Source of the DNA: Streptomyces coffeae
Lineage (GTDB): Bacteria; Actinomycetota; Actinomycetes; Streptomycetales; Streptomycetaceae
DNA: 64,000 nucleotides
Reading direction: 5' to 3'
Assembly (NCBI RefSeq): GCF_016741875.1
Contig: NZ_JAERRF010000018.1
Span: 121,959 to 185,958 of the forward strand
Every line of letters starts with the position of its first letter. Positions within the stretch are counted from its first letter, which is position 1. The notes under the pieces are model-generated. The model was not told the DNA's origin. It did no database searches and worked only from the letters and a program-made list of their open reading frames with translations. The translations under genes were made by a program, and so were the position numbers. Shown here one piece after another: positions 25,452 to 34,974 of this stretch.

Positions 25452-27431
25452 ATGCACATTCGCGATCTTCCGTACACCGACCCCGGCAGGCCCGACGTAC
25501 GGTCAGGTCCCCGGTTTCTCCTCTGGCTGGGCAGGAACCAGCTGGGCGGGCAGATCAAGGCCGCGCTGTGGGGGCTGCTCCACATGGCGGCCCTGGTGTG
25601 CTTCCCGGTGGCCATCGGCTTAGGAGTGCAGGCGGTGGTGGACCGCTCCGGTGGGCGACTCGCGCTGGCCGGGGCGCTGATGGTGGGGCTGACCGTGCTC
25701 ACCGCGCTCGGGGACGCGATGCTGCACCGCGCGGCCGTCACCAACTGGATCACGGCGGCGGCGCGGGTCCAGCAGCTGCTGGCCCGCAAGGCGGTGGAAC
25801 TGGGCTCGACGCTGACCCGGCGTGTGGCGGCGGGCGAGGTGGTGGCCGTGTCCACCGGCGATGTCGAGAAGATCGGCTGGTTCGTGGAGGCGCTGTCCCG
25901 CTTCACCGCGGCCGCGATCACCACGATCGGGGTGTGTGTGGCCCTGGTGATCTACCAGCCGGCGCTGGGTGTGATGGTGGCCCTCGGGGTGCCGGCCCTG
26001 GCGCTGGCCGTGCTGCCGCTGCTGCCGCCCGCGGCCCGTCGGGCCGATGAGCAGCGGGAGAAGGCCGGGTGGGCGACGGAGCTCGCCTCGGACACCGTGG
26101 CCGGGCTGCGGGTGCTGCGCGGTATCGGCGGCGAGGAGCTGTTCCTCGGCCGCTACCGGCGCGCATCGCAGGAGGTGCGGGTCGCGGCGGTGCGCAGCGC
26201 GCGGATGTGGGCGCTGATCGCGGCCGTCCAGGTGGCACTGCCGGGGCTGCTGCTGATCGGTGTCGTCTGGTATGGGGCGGCACTGGCCCAGGACGGGCGG
26301 ATCGCCGTGGGCGAGCTGGTCACCGTCTACAGCGCGGTCACCTTCCTGCTCTTCCCACTGCGCCACTTCGAGGAGATCGCCATGGCGTACTCCTTCTCCC
26401 GGCCGTCCGCGCGGCGCGCGGCGCGGGTGCTGGCGCTGGAGCGCCCCTCACCAGCTCCTCGCGGCGACGCCGACGGCACGCCCGGCGGTGGAAGCGGGGA
26501 CGGCGACGGGGCCGACGGGGCGGCAGCACTCGGTGGCGATCTGTACGACCCGGCGAGCGGCATGCTCGCATCGGCCGGGCGGCTGACCGCGGTGGTCTGC
26601 GGTGACCCGGACGCGGCGGGGCGGCTGGCCGACCGGCTGGGCGGACATCCCCCGGAGCACGGCACGGACGCCGACGGCTCCGGCCGGGCGCCGTCGGCGC
26701 TGCTCGGCGGAGTCGCACTGGACGAGCTGCCGCTGGCCGCGGCGCGCGGCGCGGTGCTGGTGCAGGACAAGGACCCGGTACTGCTGTCGGGAACGCTGAC
26801 CGAGCTGCTCGATGTACCGCGGTCGGGCCGGGTCACCGCGGAGCAGGCACTGGACGCGGCCCAGTGCGGCGATGTGCTGGAGGCGCTGGCACAGGCGTCC
26901 CTCGACGAGGCAGGCGAGGCGGACGCGCTGCGCACACGGATCACCGAGCGCGGCCGATCGCTGTCGGGCGGCCAACGGCAGCGGCTGGCACTGGCCCGTT
27001 CGCTGGTGACCGACCCGGAGGTGCTGGTGCTCGACGAGCCCACCTCCGCCGTGGACTCGCATACCGAGGCGCGGATCGCGCAGGGGGTGCGACGGCTACG
27101 GGAAGGGCGGACGACGGTCGTCCTCACCTCCAGCCCGCTGCTGCTGGACCGGGCCGATCGGGTGGTCTTCGTGCACGACGGCGAGGTGGCCGGGGTGGGC
27201 ACCCATCGGGAGCTGCTGAAGAGTGACCCCGCGTACCGCGCGGTCGTCACCCGTGAGCCGGACGACGAGCCCTGCGGCAGGACGGCGCCGCCGGACGGGC
27301 CGGACGGTACGGAGCGGCTGACGGGTGCCGAGCCGTTGAACGGCACGGCACCACAGGACGGTGCAACGCCGGACGGCAGCGGACTCGTGGACATCGACCG
27401 CATCGAGGAACAGATCGAGGAGTCGGCATGA
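25452..27431 (+). CDS. Heterodimeric ABC exporter, subunit A (Walker A and H-loop degenerate)
   Basis: About 659 residues from ATG 25452; an upstream in-frame TTG at 25350 has little support. The six-helix membrane domain occupies about 20-310. The ATPase domain has an intact signature LSGGQRQRLALARSL and Walker B VLVLDEPTSAVD. Walker A is missing: the place reads AVVCGDPDAAGRLADRLG with no GKS/T. The switch His is replaced (VVLTSSPLL). Domain order and Q-loop (LVQDKDPVLLSGT) are otherwise normal. It pairs with subunit B, whose ATG overlaps its stop as ATGA. Together they form one competent and one dead ATP site. A variable low-complexity tail (GTERLTGAEPLNGTAPQDG) ends the protein. Transported substrate unknown. 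Confidence 0.9.
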   Translation: MHIRDLPYTDPGRPDVRSGPRFLLWLGRNQLGGQIKAALWGLLHMAALVCFPVAIGLGVQAVVDRSGGRLALAGALMVGLTVLTALGDAMLHRAAVTNWITAAARVQQLLARKAVELGSTLTRRVAAGEVVAVSTGDVEKIGWFVEALSRFTAAAITTIGVCVALVIYQPALGVMVALGVPALALAVLPLLPPAARRADEQREKAGWATELASDTVAGLRVLRGIGGEELFLGRYRRASQEVRVAAVRSARMWALIAAVQVALPGLLLIGVVWYGAALAQDGRIAVGELVTVYSAVTFLLFPLRHFEEIAMAYSFSRPSARRAARVLALERPSPAPRGDADGTPGGGSGDGDGADGAAALGGDLYDPASGMLASAGRLTAVVCGDPDAAGRLADRLGGHPPEHGTDADGSGRAPSALLGGVALDELPLAAARGAVLVQDKDPVLLSGTLTELLDVPRSGRVTAEQALDAAQCGDVLEALAQASLDEAGEADALRTRITERGRSLSGGQRQRLALARSLVTDPEVLVLDEPTSAVDSHTEARIAQGVRRLREGRTTVVLTSSPLLLDRADRVVFVHDGEVAGVGTHRELLKSDPAYRAVVTREPDDEPCGRTAPPDGPDGTERLTGAEPLNGTAPQDGATPDGSGLVDIDRIEEQIEESA

Positions 27432-29209
27432 TCGGCGTGGCACCCCCCGGCTACGACCCGGCCGCGCCGGAGTCGGCGACGACCCTGCCCGTCGGCACAC
27501 CCACGACCGTCCGGGCCTATCTGCGCGAGCTGCTGCGGCGGCATCGCCGGGCGTTCATTGTGCTGATGGTGGTGAACGCCACCGCCGTGCTCGCCTCGAT
27601 GGTCGGCCCGCATCTGCTCGGCGGTCTGGTCGAGGATCTCTCGGAGGGCCGGGACGATCCGCCCATCGGGCGCACGATCGCACTGTTCGCGGCGGCGCTG
27701 GCGGTGCAGACCGTATTCGTGCGGATGGTGCGGCTGCGCGGCGCGGTGCTGGGCGAACAGATGCTCGCGGATCTGCGGGAGGACTTCCTCGTACGATCGG
27801 TGGGTCTGCCGCCGGGTGTGCTGGAGCGGGCCGGGACCGGTGATCTGCTCTCCCGGATCACCACCGATATCGACCGGCTGGCGAACGCGATGCGCGAGGC
27901 CGTACCGCAGCTGACCATCGGTGTGGTGTGGACCGGGCTGCTGCTGGGCGCCCTGACCGTGACCGCCCCGCCGCTGGGGCTGGCCGTGCTGGTCGCGCTT
28001 CCGGTGCTGGTGGTCGGCTGTCGCTGGTACTACCGCCGGGCGCCGAGCGCCTACCGCTCGGAGGCCGCCGGATACGCGGCGGTCTCCGCGTCCCTCACCG
28101 AGACCGTGGATGCCGGGCGCACCATCGAGTCCCACCGGCTGGGCGACCGGCGGATCGCCCAGTCCGAACTGCGTATCCAGCGATGGACCGCGTGGGAGCG
28201 GTACACGCTCTGGCTGCGGTCGGTGCTGTTCCCCGTGATCAATGTGACCTACACGCTGATCACCGGATCGGTGCTGATGATCGGCGGCGTCTGTGTGATG
28301 CGGGGCTGGATGTCCATCGGGGAGCTGACGACTGGGGCGCTGCTGTCGCAGATGCTGGTCGAACCGATCGGGCTGATCCTGCGCTGGTACGACGAGCTCC
28401 AGGTGGCCCAGGTGTCGCTGGCCCGGCTGGTGGGGGTGCGGGAGATCGAGCAGGGTCCCGGGGACGGCGGTGTGACGCCGGAGGGCCGGGATGTGCGGGC
28501 CGACGAGGTGCGCTTCGGCTACCGGGCGGGCAGCGATGTACTGCACGGGGTGTCCATGAAGGTGCGGCCGGGGACCCGGCTGGCGCTGGTGGGGCCGTCC
28601 GGGGCGGGCAAGTCCACGCTGGGACGGCTGCTCGCCGGGATCTACGCGCCCCGGGCGGGCGAGGTGACCCTGGGCGGTGCGGAGCTGGCGCGGATGCCCG
28701 CGGAGCGGGTGCGTGAGCATGTGGCTCTGGTCAACCAGGAGCACCATGTCTTCGTGGGCTCGCTGCGGGACAACCTGCTGCTGGCCCGCACCTCCGCACA
28801 GGACGCGGAACTGTGGGCGGCGCTGGGCGCGGTGGACGCCGACGGCTGGGCAGGCGCGCTGGAGGACGGCCTGGACACCGAGGTGGGCTCGGGCGGGCTG
28901 GCGCTGACCCCGGCGCAGGCGCAGCAGATCGCACTGGCCCGGCTGGTGCTCGCCGATCCGCACACCCTGGTGCTGGACGAGGCGACCTCGCTGCTGGATC
29001 CGCGGGCGGCCCGCCATCTGGAGCGCTCGCTGGGTCGGGTGCTGGAGGGCCGGACCGTGGTCGCCATCGCCCACCGGCTGCACACCGCACATGACGCGGA
29101 TGTCATCGCTGTGGTCGAGGCGGGTCGCATCAGCGAACTCGGCAGTCACGACGAACTCGTCGCGGCGGACGGGGCGTACGCGGCGCTGTGGCGCTCCTGG
29201 CACCAGTGA
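27428..29209 (+). CDS. Heterodimeric ABC exporter, subunit B (signature degenerate)
   Basis: 593 residues, coupled to subunit A through ATGA. The membrane domain (about 35-330) begins at RELLRRHRRAFIVLMVV. The ATPase domain has Walker A GPSGAGKST, Walker B LVLDEATSLLD and the switch His in AIAHRLHTA. The signature is lost: LSGGQ is replaced by LTPAQAQQIALA. This is the exact complement of subunit A. Heterodimeric type IV exporters often have one non-hydrolysing site, but here both halves of that site are gone. A hairpin terminator follows 27 nt after the stop. Confidence 0.92.
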   Translation: MIGVAPPGYDPAAPESATTLPVGTPTTVRAYLRELLRRHRRAFIVLMVVNATAVLASMVGPHLLGGLVEDLSEGRDDPPIGRTIALFAAALAVQTVFVRMVRLRGAVLGEQMLADLREDFLVRSVGLPPGVLERAGTGDLLSRITTDIDRLANAMREAVPQLTIGVVWTGLLLGALTVTAPPLGLAVLVALPVLVVGCRWYYRRAPSAYRSEAAGYAAVSASLTETVDAGRTIESHRLGDRRIAQSELRIQRWTAWERYTLWLRSVLFPVINVTYTLITGSVLMIGGVCVMRGWMSIGELTTGALLSQMLVEPIGLILRWYDELQVAQVSLARLVGVREIEQGPGDGGVTPEGRDVRADEVRFGYRAGSDVLHGVSMKVRPGTRLALVGPSGAGKSTLGRLLAGIYAPRAGEVTLGGAELARMPAERVREHVALVNQEHHVFVGSLRDNLLLARTSAQDAELWAALGAVDADGWAGALEDGLDTEVGSGGLALTPAQAQQIALARLVLADPHTLVLDEATSLLDPRAARHLERSLGRVLEGRTVVAIAHRLHTAHDADVIAVVEAGRISELGSHDELVAADGAYAALWRSWHQ

Positions 29210-29236
29210 GTCCCCGGTGCGGATGAGCGGCGGCTG

Positions 29237-29272
29237 ACCACCCCGGCCCGGGTCCATCCGGACCGGGGTGGT
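29237..29272. terminator. Bidirectional hairpin terminator
   Basis: ACCACCCC pairs with GGGGTGGT (8 bp), and inside it GGTCC pairs with GGACC around an ATCC loop. It lies between the converging ABC subunit B gene and the YdjM-like gene. Confidence 0.65.
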
Positions 29273-29349
29273 CGGATCCGCATGCGGGGCGCTCGGATCC
29301 GGAATCGGGGCGGTCGGTACCGGGGCGGCCGGTACCGGGGTGGTCAGAT
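29263..29349. repeat. Five degenerate tandem copies of a 15-bp GC-rich unit
   Basis: Core CCGGGGYGGTCGGWT recurs at 29263, 29278, 29299, 29320 and 29335. Copies two and three carry a 6-base insertion after the CC, giving 21-bp units. The array runs from the terminator into the last codons of the minus-strand gene. Confidence 0.6.
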
Positions 29350-30135
29350 GATGCCGAAGGCGCCCAGTCCGCCCACGCCGCCGAGCACCATGAAGACCGG
29401 CATCAGCACCTTCAACTCGACCCAGCTGCCCGCCCGGAAGCGCATCCCTTTCGGCGGGCCGAGCGGGTACCAGCGCTTGCGGCCGATCGGGATGGGCCAC
29501 AGGATCGGGCAGCCGGAGACGGTCAGGGCGTCGCCGATGTCGTGCACCAGGGCGCCGAGGACGATCGGCAGTCCCAGCCAGAGGTACTCCTGACCGGGCG
29601 CGGTGAACAGCCAGTCCGCACCATTGCCCGGTTTGTTCAGAATATCCGCGAGGATCCAGGCACTTGTCGCGCCGAGCAGCCAGACCAGGACATCGCTGGA
29701 GACCCGGGCCGCCCGCCACAGCAGCCCCTCGACGGCCAGCACCATATGGACGAAGAGGATACCGAGCACGGCCCAGCGGCCGCCGACCATGGCGAGCACC
29801 GAGGCACCGGCTCCGATGAGGACGGCCCAGACCCAGGTGTGGGTGAGGGTGCGGTGCCCTCCCGTGCGACGGGGGTCGCCGGGCTTCCTGGTCGCCTTGT
29901 AGACGGAGTGCGAGATCTTGTCGATCATTTCGCACAGGCCCCGGGAGATCGGCCCGAAGGCGCGGGATATCGTCGCCGCCTTGTGGTCGAGGTCGGGGGC
30001 GAGCGCCGCTCCGGCGCAGATCAGCGCGCCGACGACCAGCACCGGCCAGGGCATCTCGTGGCCGGCCGCCGCGGCGGCCGCCCCCACCCCCAGCCAGGCC
30101 GCGGCTCCGGACAGCGAATGCGCCGGTCCCATCAT
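29344..30135 (-). CDS. YdjM-like membrane-bound metal-dependent hydrolase (DUF457 type)
   Basis: About 263 residues from ATG 30135 (a second ATG follows directly). Hydrophobic helices at about 20-45, 110-135, 140-165 and 215-260 alternate with short polar motifs. These are the family's presumed metal sites: MMGPAHSLSG, APDLDHKAATI, GGHRTLTHTWVW and VHDIGDALT. These His/Asp clusters match the YdjM family, some members of which are LexA-controlled in other bacteria. The reaction is not established. Nearest neighbours are convergent (ABC exporter) and divergent (helicase), so it is transcribed alone. The tandem repeat invades its 3' end. Confidence 0.82.
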   Translation of the reverse strand: MMGPAHSLSGAAAWLGVGAAAAAAGHEMPWPVLVVGALICAGAALAPDLDHKAATISRAFGPISRGLCEMIDKISHSVYKATRKPGDPRRTGGHRTLTHTWVWAVLIGAGASVLAMVGGRWAVLGILFVHMVLAVEGLLWRAARVSSDVLVWLLGATSAWILADILNKPGNGADWLFTAPGQEYLWLGLPIVLGALVHDIGDALTVSGCPILWPIPIGRKRWYPLGPPKGMRFRAGSWVELKVLMPVFMVLGGVGGLGAFGII

Positions 30136-30271
30136 GGTCGTACCCCGCCCCTGTTCGTGCCCGCGCCCAGGCGGGAGTTGGTTGCTTCGGCGCGCCACAG
30201 CCTAGCGGCGGACGATCTTCGCCCGCACAGCCGGTTCCCGTCCCGCCCGGGGAACCAGGCAGTATAGGGAC

Positions 30272-32785
30272 GTGACTCTTATCGATCAGCTGCCGAGCGA
30301 CGCCGACCCCGACGCCCTTTTCGAGGCTTTCTCGTCCTGGGTCGAGGAGCGGGGCATCTCGCTCTATCCCGCCCAGGAGGAAGCGCTGATCGAGGTGGTG
30401 TCGGGCGCGAACGTCATCCTGTCCACCCCGACCGGTTCGGGGAAGAGCCTGGTGGCGGCGGGCGCCCACTTCGCCGCCCTCGCCCGTGACGAGGTCACCT
30501 TCTACACCGCGCCGATCAAGGCGCTGGTCTCGGAGAAGTTCTTCGAGCTGTGCAAGCTGTTCGGCACCGAGAACGTCGGCATGCTGACCGGTGACGCGTC
30601 GGTCAACGCGGATGCGCCGGTCATCTGCTGTACGGCCGAGGTCCTGGCGTCCATCGCCCTGCGAGACGGCAAGGACGCCGATATCGGCCAGGTGGTGATG
30701 GACGAGTTCCACTTCTATGCGGAGCCGGACCGGGGCTGGGCCTGGCAGATCCCGCTGCTGGAGCTTCCGCGGGCGCAGTTCATCCTGATGTCCGCGACAC
30801 TCGGCGATGTGAGCCGGTTCGAGGAGGATCTGACCCGGCGTACCGGGCGGTCCACCGCGGTGGTGCGGTCGGCGACGCGGCCGGTGCCGCTGAGCTACGA
30901 GTACCGCACAACGCCGCTCACCGAGACGCTGACCGAGCTGTTGGAGACCCGGCAGGCACCCGTCTACATCGTGCACTTCACCCAGGCCGCCGCGGTGGAG
31001 CGGGCCCAGGCGCTGATGAGCATCAATATGTGCACACGCGGGGAGAAGGACGAGATCGCCTCGCTGATCGGCAACTTCCGGTTCACCACCAAGTTCGGCC
31101 GGAACCTGTCCCGTTACGTCCGGCACGGGATCGGAGTGCATCACGCGGGCATGCTGCCGAAGTACCGGCGGCTGGTGGAGAAGCTGGCGCAGGCCGGACT
31201 GCTCAAGGTCATCTGCGGTACGGACACCCTCGGAGTGGGCGTCAATGTGCCGATCCGCACGGTGCTGTTCACCGCGCTGACGAAGTACGACGGGCAGCGG
31301 GTGCGGACGCTGCGGGCACGGGAGTTCCACCAGATCGCGGGCCGCGCCGGCCGGGCCGGATTCGACACCGCGGGCTTTGTGGTGGCCCAGGCGCCCGAGC
31401 ATGTCATCGAGAACGAGAAGGCGCTCGCGAAGGCCGGGGACGATCCGAAGAAGCGCCGCAAGGTGGTCCGCAAGAAGGCACCGGAGGGCTTCGTCAACTG
31501 GGGCCAGAACACCTTCGAGAAGCTGATCGCCTCCGACCCCGAACCGCTCACCTCCCGCTTCCGGGTTACCCACGCGATGCTGCTGTCCGTCATCGCCCGG
31601 CCGGGCAACGCTTTCGAGGGAATGCGCCGGCTGCTCGAGGACAACCACGAGCCGCGCAAGAACCAGCTGCGGCACATCCGCCGGGCCATCGCCATCCACC
31701 GCTCGCTGCTGGACGGCGGGGTGGTCGAACGGCTCAATACACCGGACGCCGAGGGCCGTATCGTCCGGCTGACCGTGGATCTGCAACAGGACTTCGCGCT
31801 CAACCAACCGCTGTCCACCTTCGCACTCGCCGCGTTCGAGCTGCTGGACCCCGAATCGCCGTCCTACGCCCTGGACATGGTCTCGGTCGTGGAGTCGACC
31901 CTCGACGATCCACGGCAGATCCTGGCCGCGCAGCAGAACAAGGCGCGCGGCGAGGCGGTCGCGGCGATGAAGGCGGAGGGCATGGAGTACGAGGAGCGCA
32001 TGGAGCGCCTCCAGGACGTCTCGTATCCCAAGCCGCTGGAGGAACTGCTCTCCCACGCCTACGGCCTCTACCGCAAGAGCCATCCGTGGGTCGGGGACCA
32101 TCCGCTGTCGCCCAAATCGGTGATCCGCGACATGTACGAGCGGGCGATGACCTTCACCGAGTTCATCTCGTTCTACGACCTCGCCCGGACCGAGGGCATC
32201 GTGCTGCGCTACCTGGCCAGCGCCTACAAGGCGCTGGACCACACCGTGCCGGACGATCTGAAGTCGGACGACTTCGAGGACATCATCGCCTGGCTCGGTG
32301 AGATGGTGCGTCAGGTCGACTCCAGCCTGCTCGACGAATGGGAGCAGCTGGCCAATCCGGAGGAGGAGTCCGCGGAGGAGGCACAGGAGCGCGCCGACCA
32401 GGTGCGGCCGGTCACCGCGAACGCCCGTGCCTTCCGCGTCCTCGTGCGCAACGCCATGTTCCGCCGGGTGGAGCTCGCCGCGCTCGACCAGGTCGCGGAG
32501 CTCGGCGAGCTGGACGCGGACGCCGGCTGGGACGAGGACGCCTGGGCGGAGGCGATGGACAAGTACTGGGAGGAGTACGAGGAACTGGGCACCGGACCGC
32601 AGGCCCGCGGGCCGAAGCTGCTGCGGATCGAGGAGCAGCCGGAGGACGGGCTGTGGCGGGTGCGACAGACCTTCGACGATCCGAATGGCGACCACGACTG
32701 GGGCATCTCGGCCGAGGTGGATCTGACCGCCTCCGACGAGGAGGGCCGCGCCGTGGTCCGGGTCACCGACGTGGGTCCGCTGTAG
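30272..32785 (+). CDS. Ski2-like DEAD/DEAH-box RNA helicase with DUF3516-type C-terminus
   Basis: 837 residues. A superfamily II helicase: LYPAQEEALIEV (Q-like), Walker A TPTGSGKSLVAA (near 52), motif II reads DEFH (VVMDEFHFYAEPD, near 143), SAT in LMSATLGD, and the helicase C domain HHAGMLPKYRR...VICGTDTLGVGVNVPIRTV with the arginine finger in AGRAGRAG. The C-terminal half (about 420-837) is the DUF3516-type extension of actinobacterial proteins. It likely remodels structured RNA. GTG 30272 has no good ribosome site and an AT-containing hexamer just upstream (30260-30266), so translation may be leaderless. It is divergent from the YdjM-like gene. Confidence 0.92.
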   Translation: MTLIDQLPSDADPDALFEAFSSWVEERGISLYPAQEEALIEVVSGANVILSTPTGSGKSLVAAGAHFAALARDEVTFYTAPIKALVSEKFFELCKLFGTENVGMLTGDASVNADAPVICCTAEVLASIALRDGKDADIGQVVMDEFHFYAEPDRGWAWQIPLLELPRAQFILMSATLGDVSRFEEDLTRRTGRSTAVVRSATRPVPLSYEYRTTPLTETLTELLETRQAPVYIVHFTQAAAVERAQALMSINMCTRGEKDEIASLIGNFRFTTKFGRNLSRYVRHGIGVHHAGMLPKYRRLVEKLAQAGLLKVICGTDTLGVGVNVPIRTVLFTALTKYDGQRVRTLRAREFHQIAGRAGRAGFDTAGFVVAQAPEHVIENEKALAKAGDDPKKRRKVVRKKAPEGFVNWGQNTFEKLIASDPEPLTSRFRVTHAMLLSVIARPGNAFEGMRRLLEDNHEPRKNQLRHIRRAIAIHRSLLDGGVVERLNTPDAEGRIVRLTVDLQQDFALNQPLSTFALAAFELLDPESPSYALDMVSVVESTLDDPRQILAAQQNKARGEAVAAMKAEGMEYEERMERLQDVSYPKPLEELLSHAYGLYRKSHPWVGDHPLSPKSVIRDMYERAMTFTEFISFYDLARTEGIVLRYLASAYKALDHTVPDDLKSDDFEDIIAWLGEMVRQVDSSLLDEWEQLANPEEESAEEAQERADQVRPVTANARAFRVLVRNAMFRRVELAALDQVAELGELDADAGWDEDAWAEAMDKYWEEYEELGTGPQARGPKLLRIEEQPEDGLWRVRQTFDDPNGDHDWGISAEVDLTASDEEGRAVVRVTDVGPL

Positions 32786-32858
32786 CCTCGGTAGCCTCCT
32801 GAGCCCCATCCCCGCCGCGAGCCATCTCGCGAGCCCCCTCAGCGAAGGAACGCCGCAG

Positions 32859-33761
32859 ATGACCAATCCCGCCGAGCGTCTGGTGGATCTGCTCGATCTG
32901 GAGCGGATCGAGGAGAACATTTTCCGCGGTCTGAGCCCCGATGAGTCGCTCCAGCGCGTCTTCGGCGGACAGGTGGCCGGACAGGCGCTGGTGGCCGCCG
33001 GGCGAACGACCGACGGGCAGCGCCCGGTGCATTCGCTGCACGCGTACTTCCTGCGCCCGGGGCGGCCGGGCGTGCCCATCGTGTACCAGGTGGAGCGCGT
33101 CCGGGACGGGCGCTCCTTCACCACCCGCCGGGTCGTCGCCGTGCAGCAGGGTCGGACGATCTTCAATCTGACGGCCTCCTTCCACCGTCCGGAGCCGGGC
33201 ATCGAGCAGCAGCTGCCGATGCCCGGGGTGTCTGAGCCGGAGAGCCTGCCGAAACTCGCCGACGAGATCCGCGCCCATCTGGGGGCCCTCCCCGAGGCGC
33301 TCGCGCGGATGGAGCGCCGCCAGCCCTTCGACATCCGCTATGTCGAGCGGTTGCGCTGGACGGAAGACGAGCTCAAGGGTGCGGAGCCGCGCAGCGCCGT
33401 CTGGATGCGGGCGGTCGGCCCGCTCGGGGACGATCCGCTGGTGCACACCTGCGCGCTCACCTATGCGAGCGACATGATGCTGCTGGACGCGGTGCGAGTG
33501 CCGGTCGAACCGCTCTGGGGCCGCCGGGGCTTCGACATGGCCTCGCTGGATCACGCCATGTGGTTCCACCGCCCGTTCCGCACCGATGAGTGGTTCCTGT
33601 ACGACCAGGAGTCTCCCGTGGCCACCGGGGGCCGGGGACTGGCGCGCGGCCGGATCTACAACCGCGAGGGGCAGCTGCTGGTCTCGGTAGTGCAAGAGGG
33701 GCTCTTTCGTCCTGTCCAGGACGTGCAAGACCTTCCCGAGAGGGGCTCTTCCGCCCGCTGA
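32859..33761 (+). CDS. tesB: Acyl-CoA thioesterase II (TesB type)
   Basis: 300 residues, the usual length; GAAGGA lies eight bases before ATG 32859. It contains two hot-dog domains. The N-terminal domain has FRGLSPDESLQRVFGGQVAGQAL, HSLHAYFLRPGRP and RSFTTRRVVAVQ. The C-terminal domain has LDHAMWFHRPFRTDEW and GRGLARGRIYNREGQLLVSV. The active-site Asp (in LDHAMWFH) and downstream residues are preserved. It hydrolyses acyl-CoA to free fatty acid and CoA in the cytoplasm. It follows the helicase by 73 nt and converges on the next gene. Confidence 0.93.
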   Translation: MTNPAERLVDLLDLERIEENIFRGLSPDESLQRVFGGQVAGQALVAAGRTTDGQRPVHSLHAYFLRPGRPGVPIVYQVERVRDGRSFTTRRVVAVQQGRTIFNLTASFHRPEPGIEQQLPMPGVSEPESLPKLADEIRAHLGALPEALARMERRQPFDIRYVERLRWTEDELKGAEPRSAVWMRAVGPLGDDPLVHTCALTYASDMMLLDAVRVPVEPLWGRRGFDMASLDHAMWFHRPFRTDEWFLYDQESPVATGGRGLARGRIYNREGQLLVSVVQEGLFRPVQDVQDLPERGSSAR

Positions 33762-33894
33762 CCCCCACCGCGGGAACCACGGGCCCCGAGGGCTCAACGG
33801 GGGACGCGGGGAGAGCGGCTGCGGACCGCCACGCGGACTCGCGCACGGTAAGAGCGACTTCCGCGCGGACTGTGAGAGCGCCGACGGCCATGGC

Positions 33895-34827
33895 TCAGCG
33901 CCTGCCGGTCAGCCTGCGCCACAGCCCCCGCGGACGGTCCGGGGACCGGTGACGGCCTCCCCGCTGCGGGGGCTCCTCCGCCTCCGGGCACGGTGCGGGC
34001 AGGGACGCGCGGACGTCCCGCAGGGCTTCGGTGAGCGCGGCCCCGTAGCGCCGGATCTCCCGAGGGTCGTCCGCCGTCACCGTCCTGTCGATCACCTCGC
34101 GCACCGGACCGCTGTCGGGGCGGACCCGGATCAAGGCGGGGCGCAGCTCCCGCAGTTGACTCCGCTCGTGCGGATCGCCGACGACGACGGCGAGGTCGTC
34201 CGGCGCGAGGGCGGAAGCAAGAACCGCAGCACGGGCCCAGGGCTCCTCGGTCCGCGCGAGCAGCTGCTCGATCCGGCGGCGGCGCCAGGACTCAGCGCGC
34301 CGGTCCTCCCCCGCGGCCAGCGCCGCGCTCAGCCCCGGCGGGGTGCGGCCGGACAGCAGCTCTGGCCGACGTGCGGCCAACTCGGTGAGATCCGCCGCCA
34401 GATAGATCCACACCACCACCCGATAGCGGTTCACATAGAAGCGGACCGGGGCGAAGAAGCCGCCACGGGCGAGCCGGGTGAGCCGCCCAGGGCTGATGCC
34501 CAGCAAGTCGGCCCCGTCCGCCGTGCCGACCACCCGGAGCCGGGCGGCCAGCGCTTCCGGGAAGCCCTCGGCGGTCGTCAGCCGCGCCAACTCCGCGTGC
34601 GCCACCCGGGGTCGAGCGCCGGTGCCGACGGTGTGCACCTCTCCCAGCTGCACGGCGAGCTCCAACTCGCGGGGCCTGAGACCCAGAGCGCGGGCCGCCG
34701 CGCCGAACGCGACGCCCTCCCCCTCCCCTGACGAGCGAGGCTCCCCCTCGGGCGAACCGGGCTCCGGACCGGCCGGTCCCCACGACCCCTGACGCTCCTT
34801 CAGCCCCACATACATCTGCACGGTCAT
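33895..34827 (-). CDS. Hypothetical protein with helix-turn-helix-like segments (possibly DUF6397)
   Basis: 310 residues. The region about 35-75 (FGAAARALGLRPRELELAVQLGEV) and the region about 100-150 (GADLLGISPGRLTRLARGGFFAP, then VNRYRVVVWIYLAADL) look like excisionase/MerR-type helix-turn-helix with a wing. The second half is Arg- and Ala-rich with helical character (AESWRRRRIEQLLARTEEPWARAAVLAS) and a basic tail. DNA binding is a reasonable guess, but nothing identifies a target. Similar proteins occur across Streptomyces (I recall DUF6397). The start at 34827 is the first in-frame start. It lies downstream of the first roadblock gene on the same strand, 147 nt apart. Confidence 0.7.
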   Translation of the reverse strand: MTVQMYVGLKERQGSWGPAGPEPGSPEGEPRSSGEGEGVAFGAAARALGLRPRELELAVQLGEVHTVGTGARPRVAHAELARLTTAEGFPEALAARLRVVGTADGADLLGISPGRLTRLARGGFFAPVRFYVNRYRVVVWIYLAADLTELAARRPELLSGRTPPGLSAALAAGEDRRAESWRRRRIEQLLARTEEPWARAAVLASALAPDDLAVVVGDPHERSQLRELRPALIRVRPDSGPVREVIDRTVTADDPREIRRYGAALTEALRDVRASLPAPCPEAEEPPQRGGRHRSPDRPRGLWRRLTGRR

Positions 34828-34974
34828 GGCGATGTCCTCCCCCGCGACCCATCAATCACTGACAGTGACGACGATAGCCGCGTGGCGCGACAGTGCGTCA
34901 GGGCTGTGGATAACTTCCGCGGGGCGCAGGTCAGCGCCTCATGAGCACCGGCAGGAGCCGCCCGCCGCTCCCGG

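Noticed and set aside
26327..33334. A 2335-codon minus-strand open frame across many genes
   Set aside because: It is antisense to two ABC subunits, a helicase and tesB, all with clear motifs. Long stop-free frames are expected in DNA this rich in G and C.
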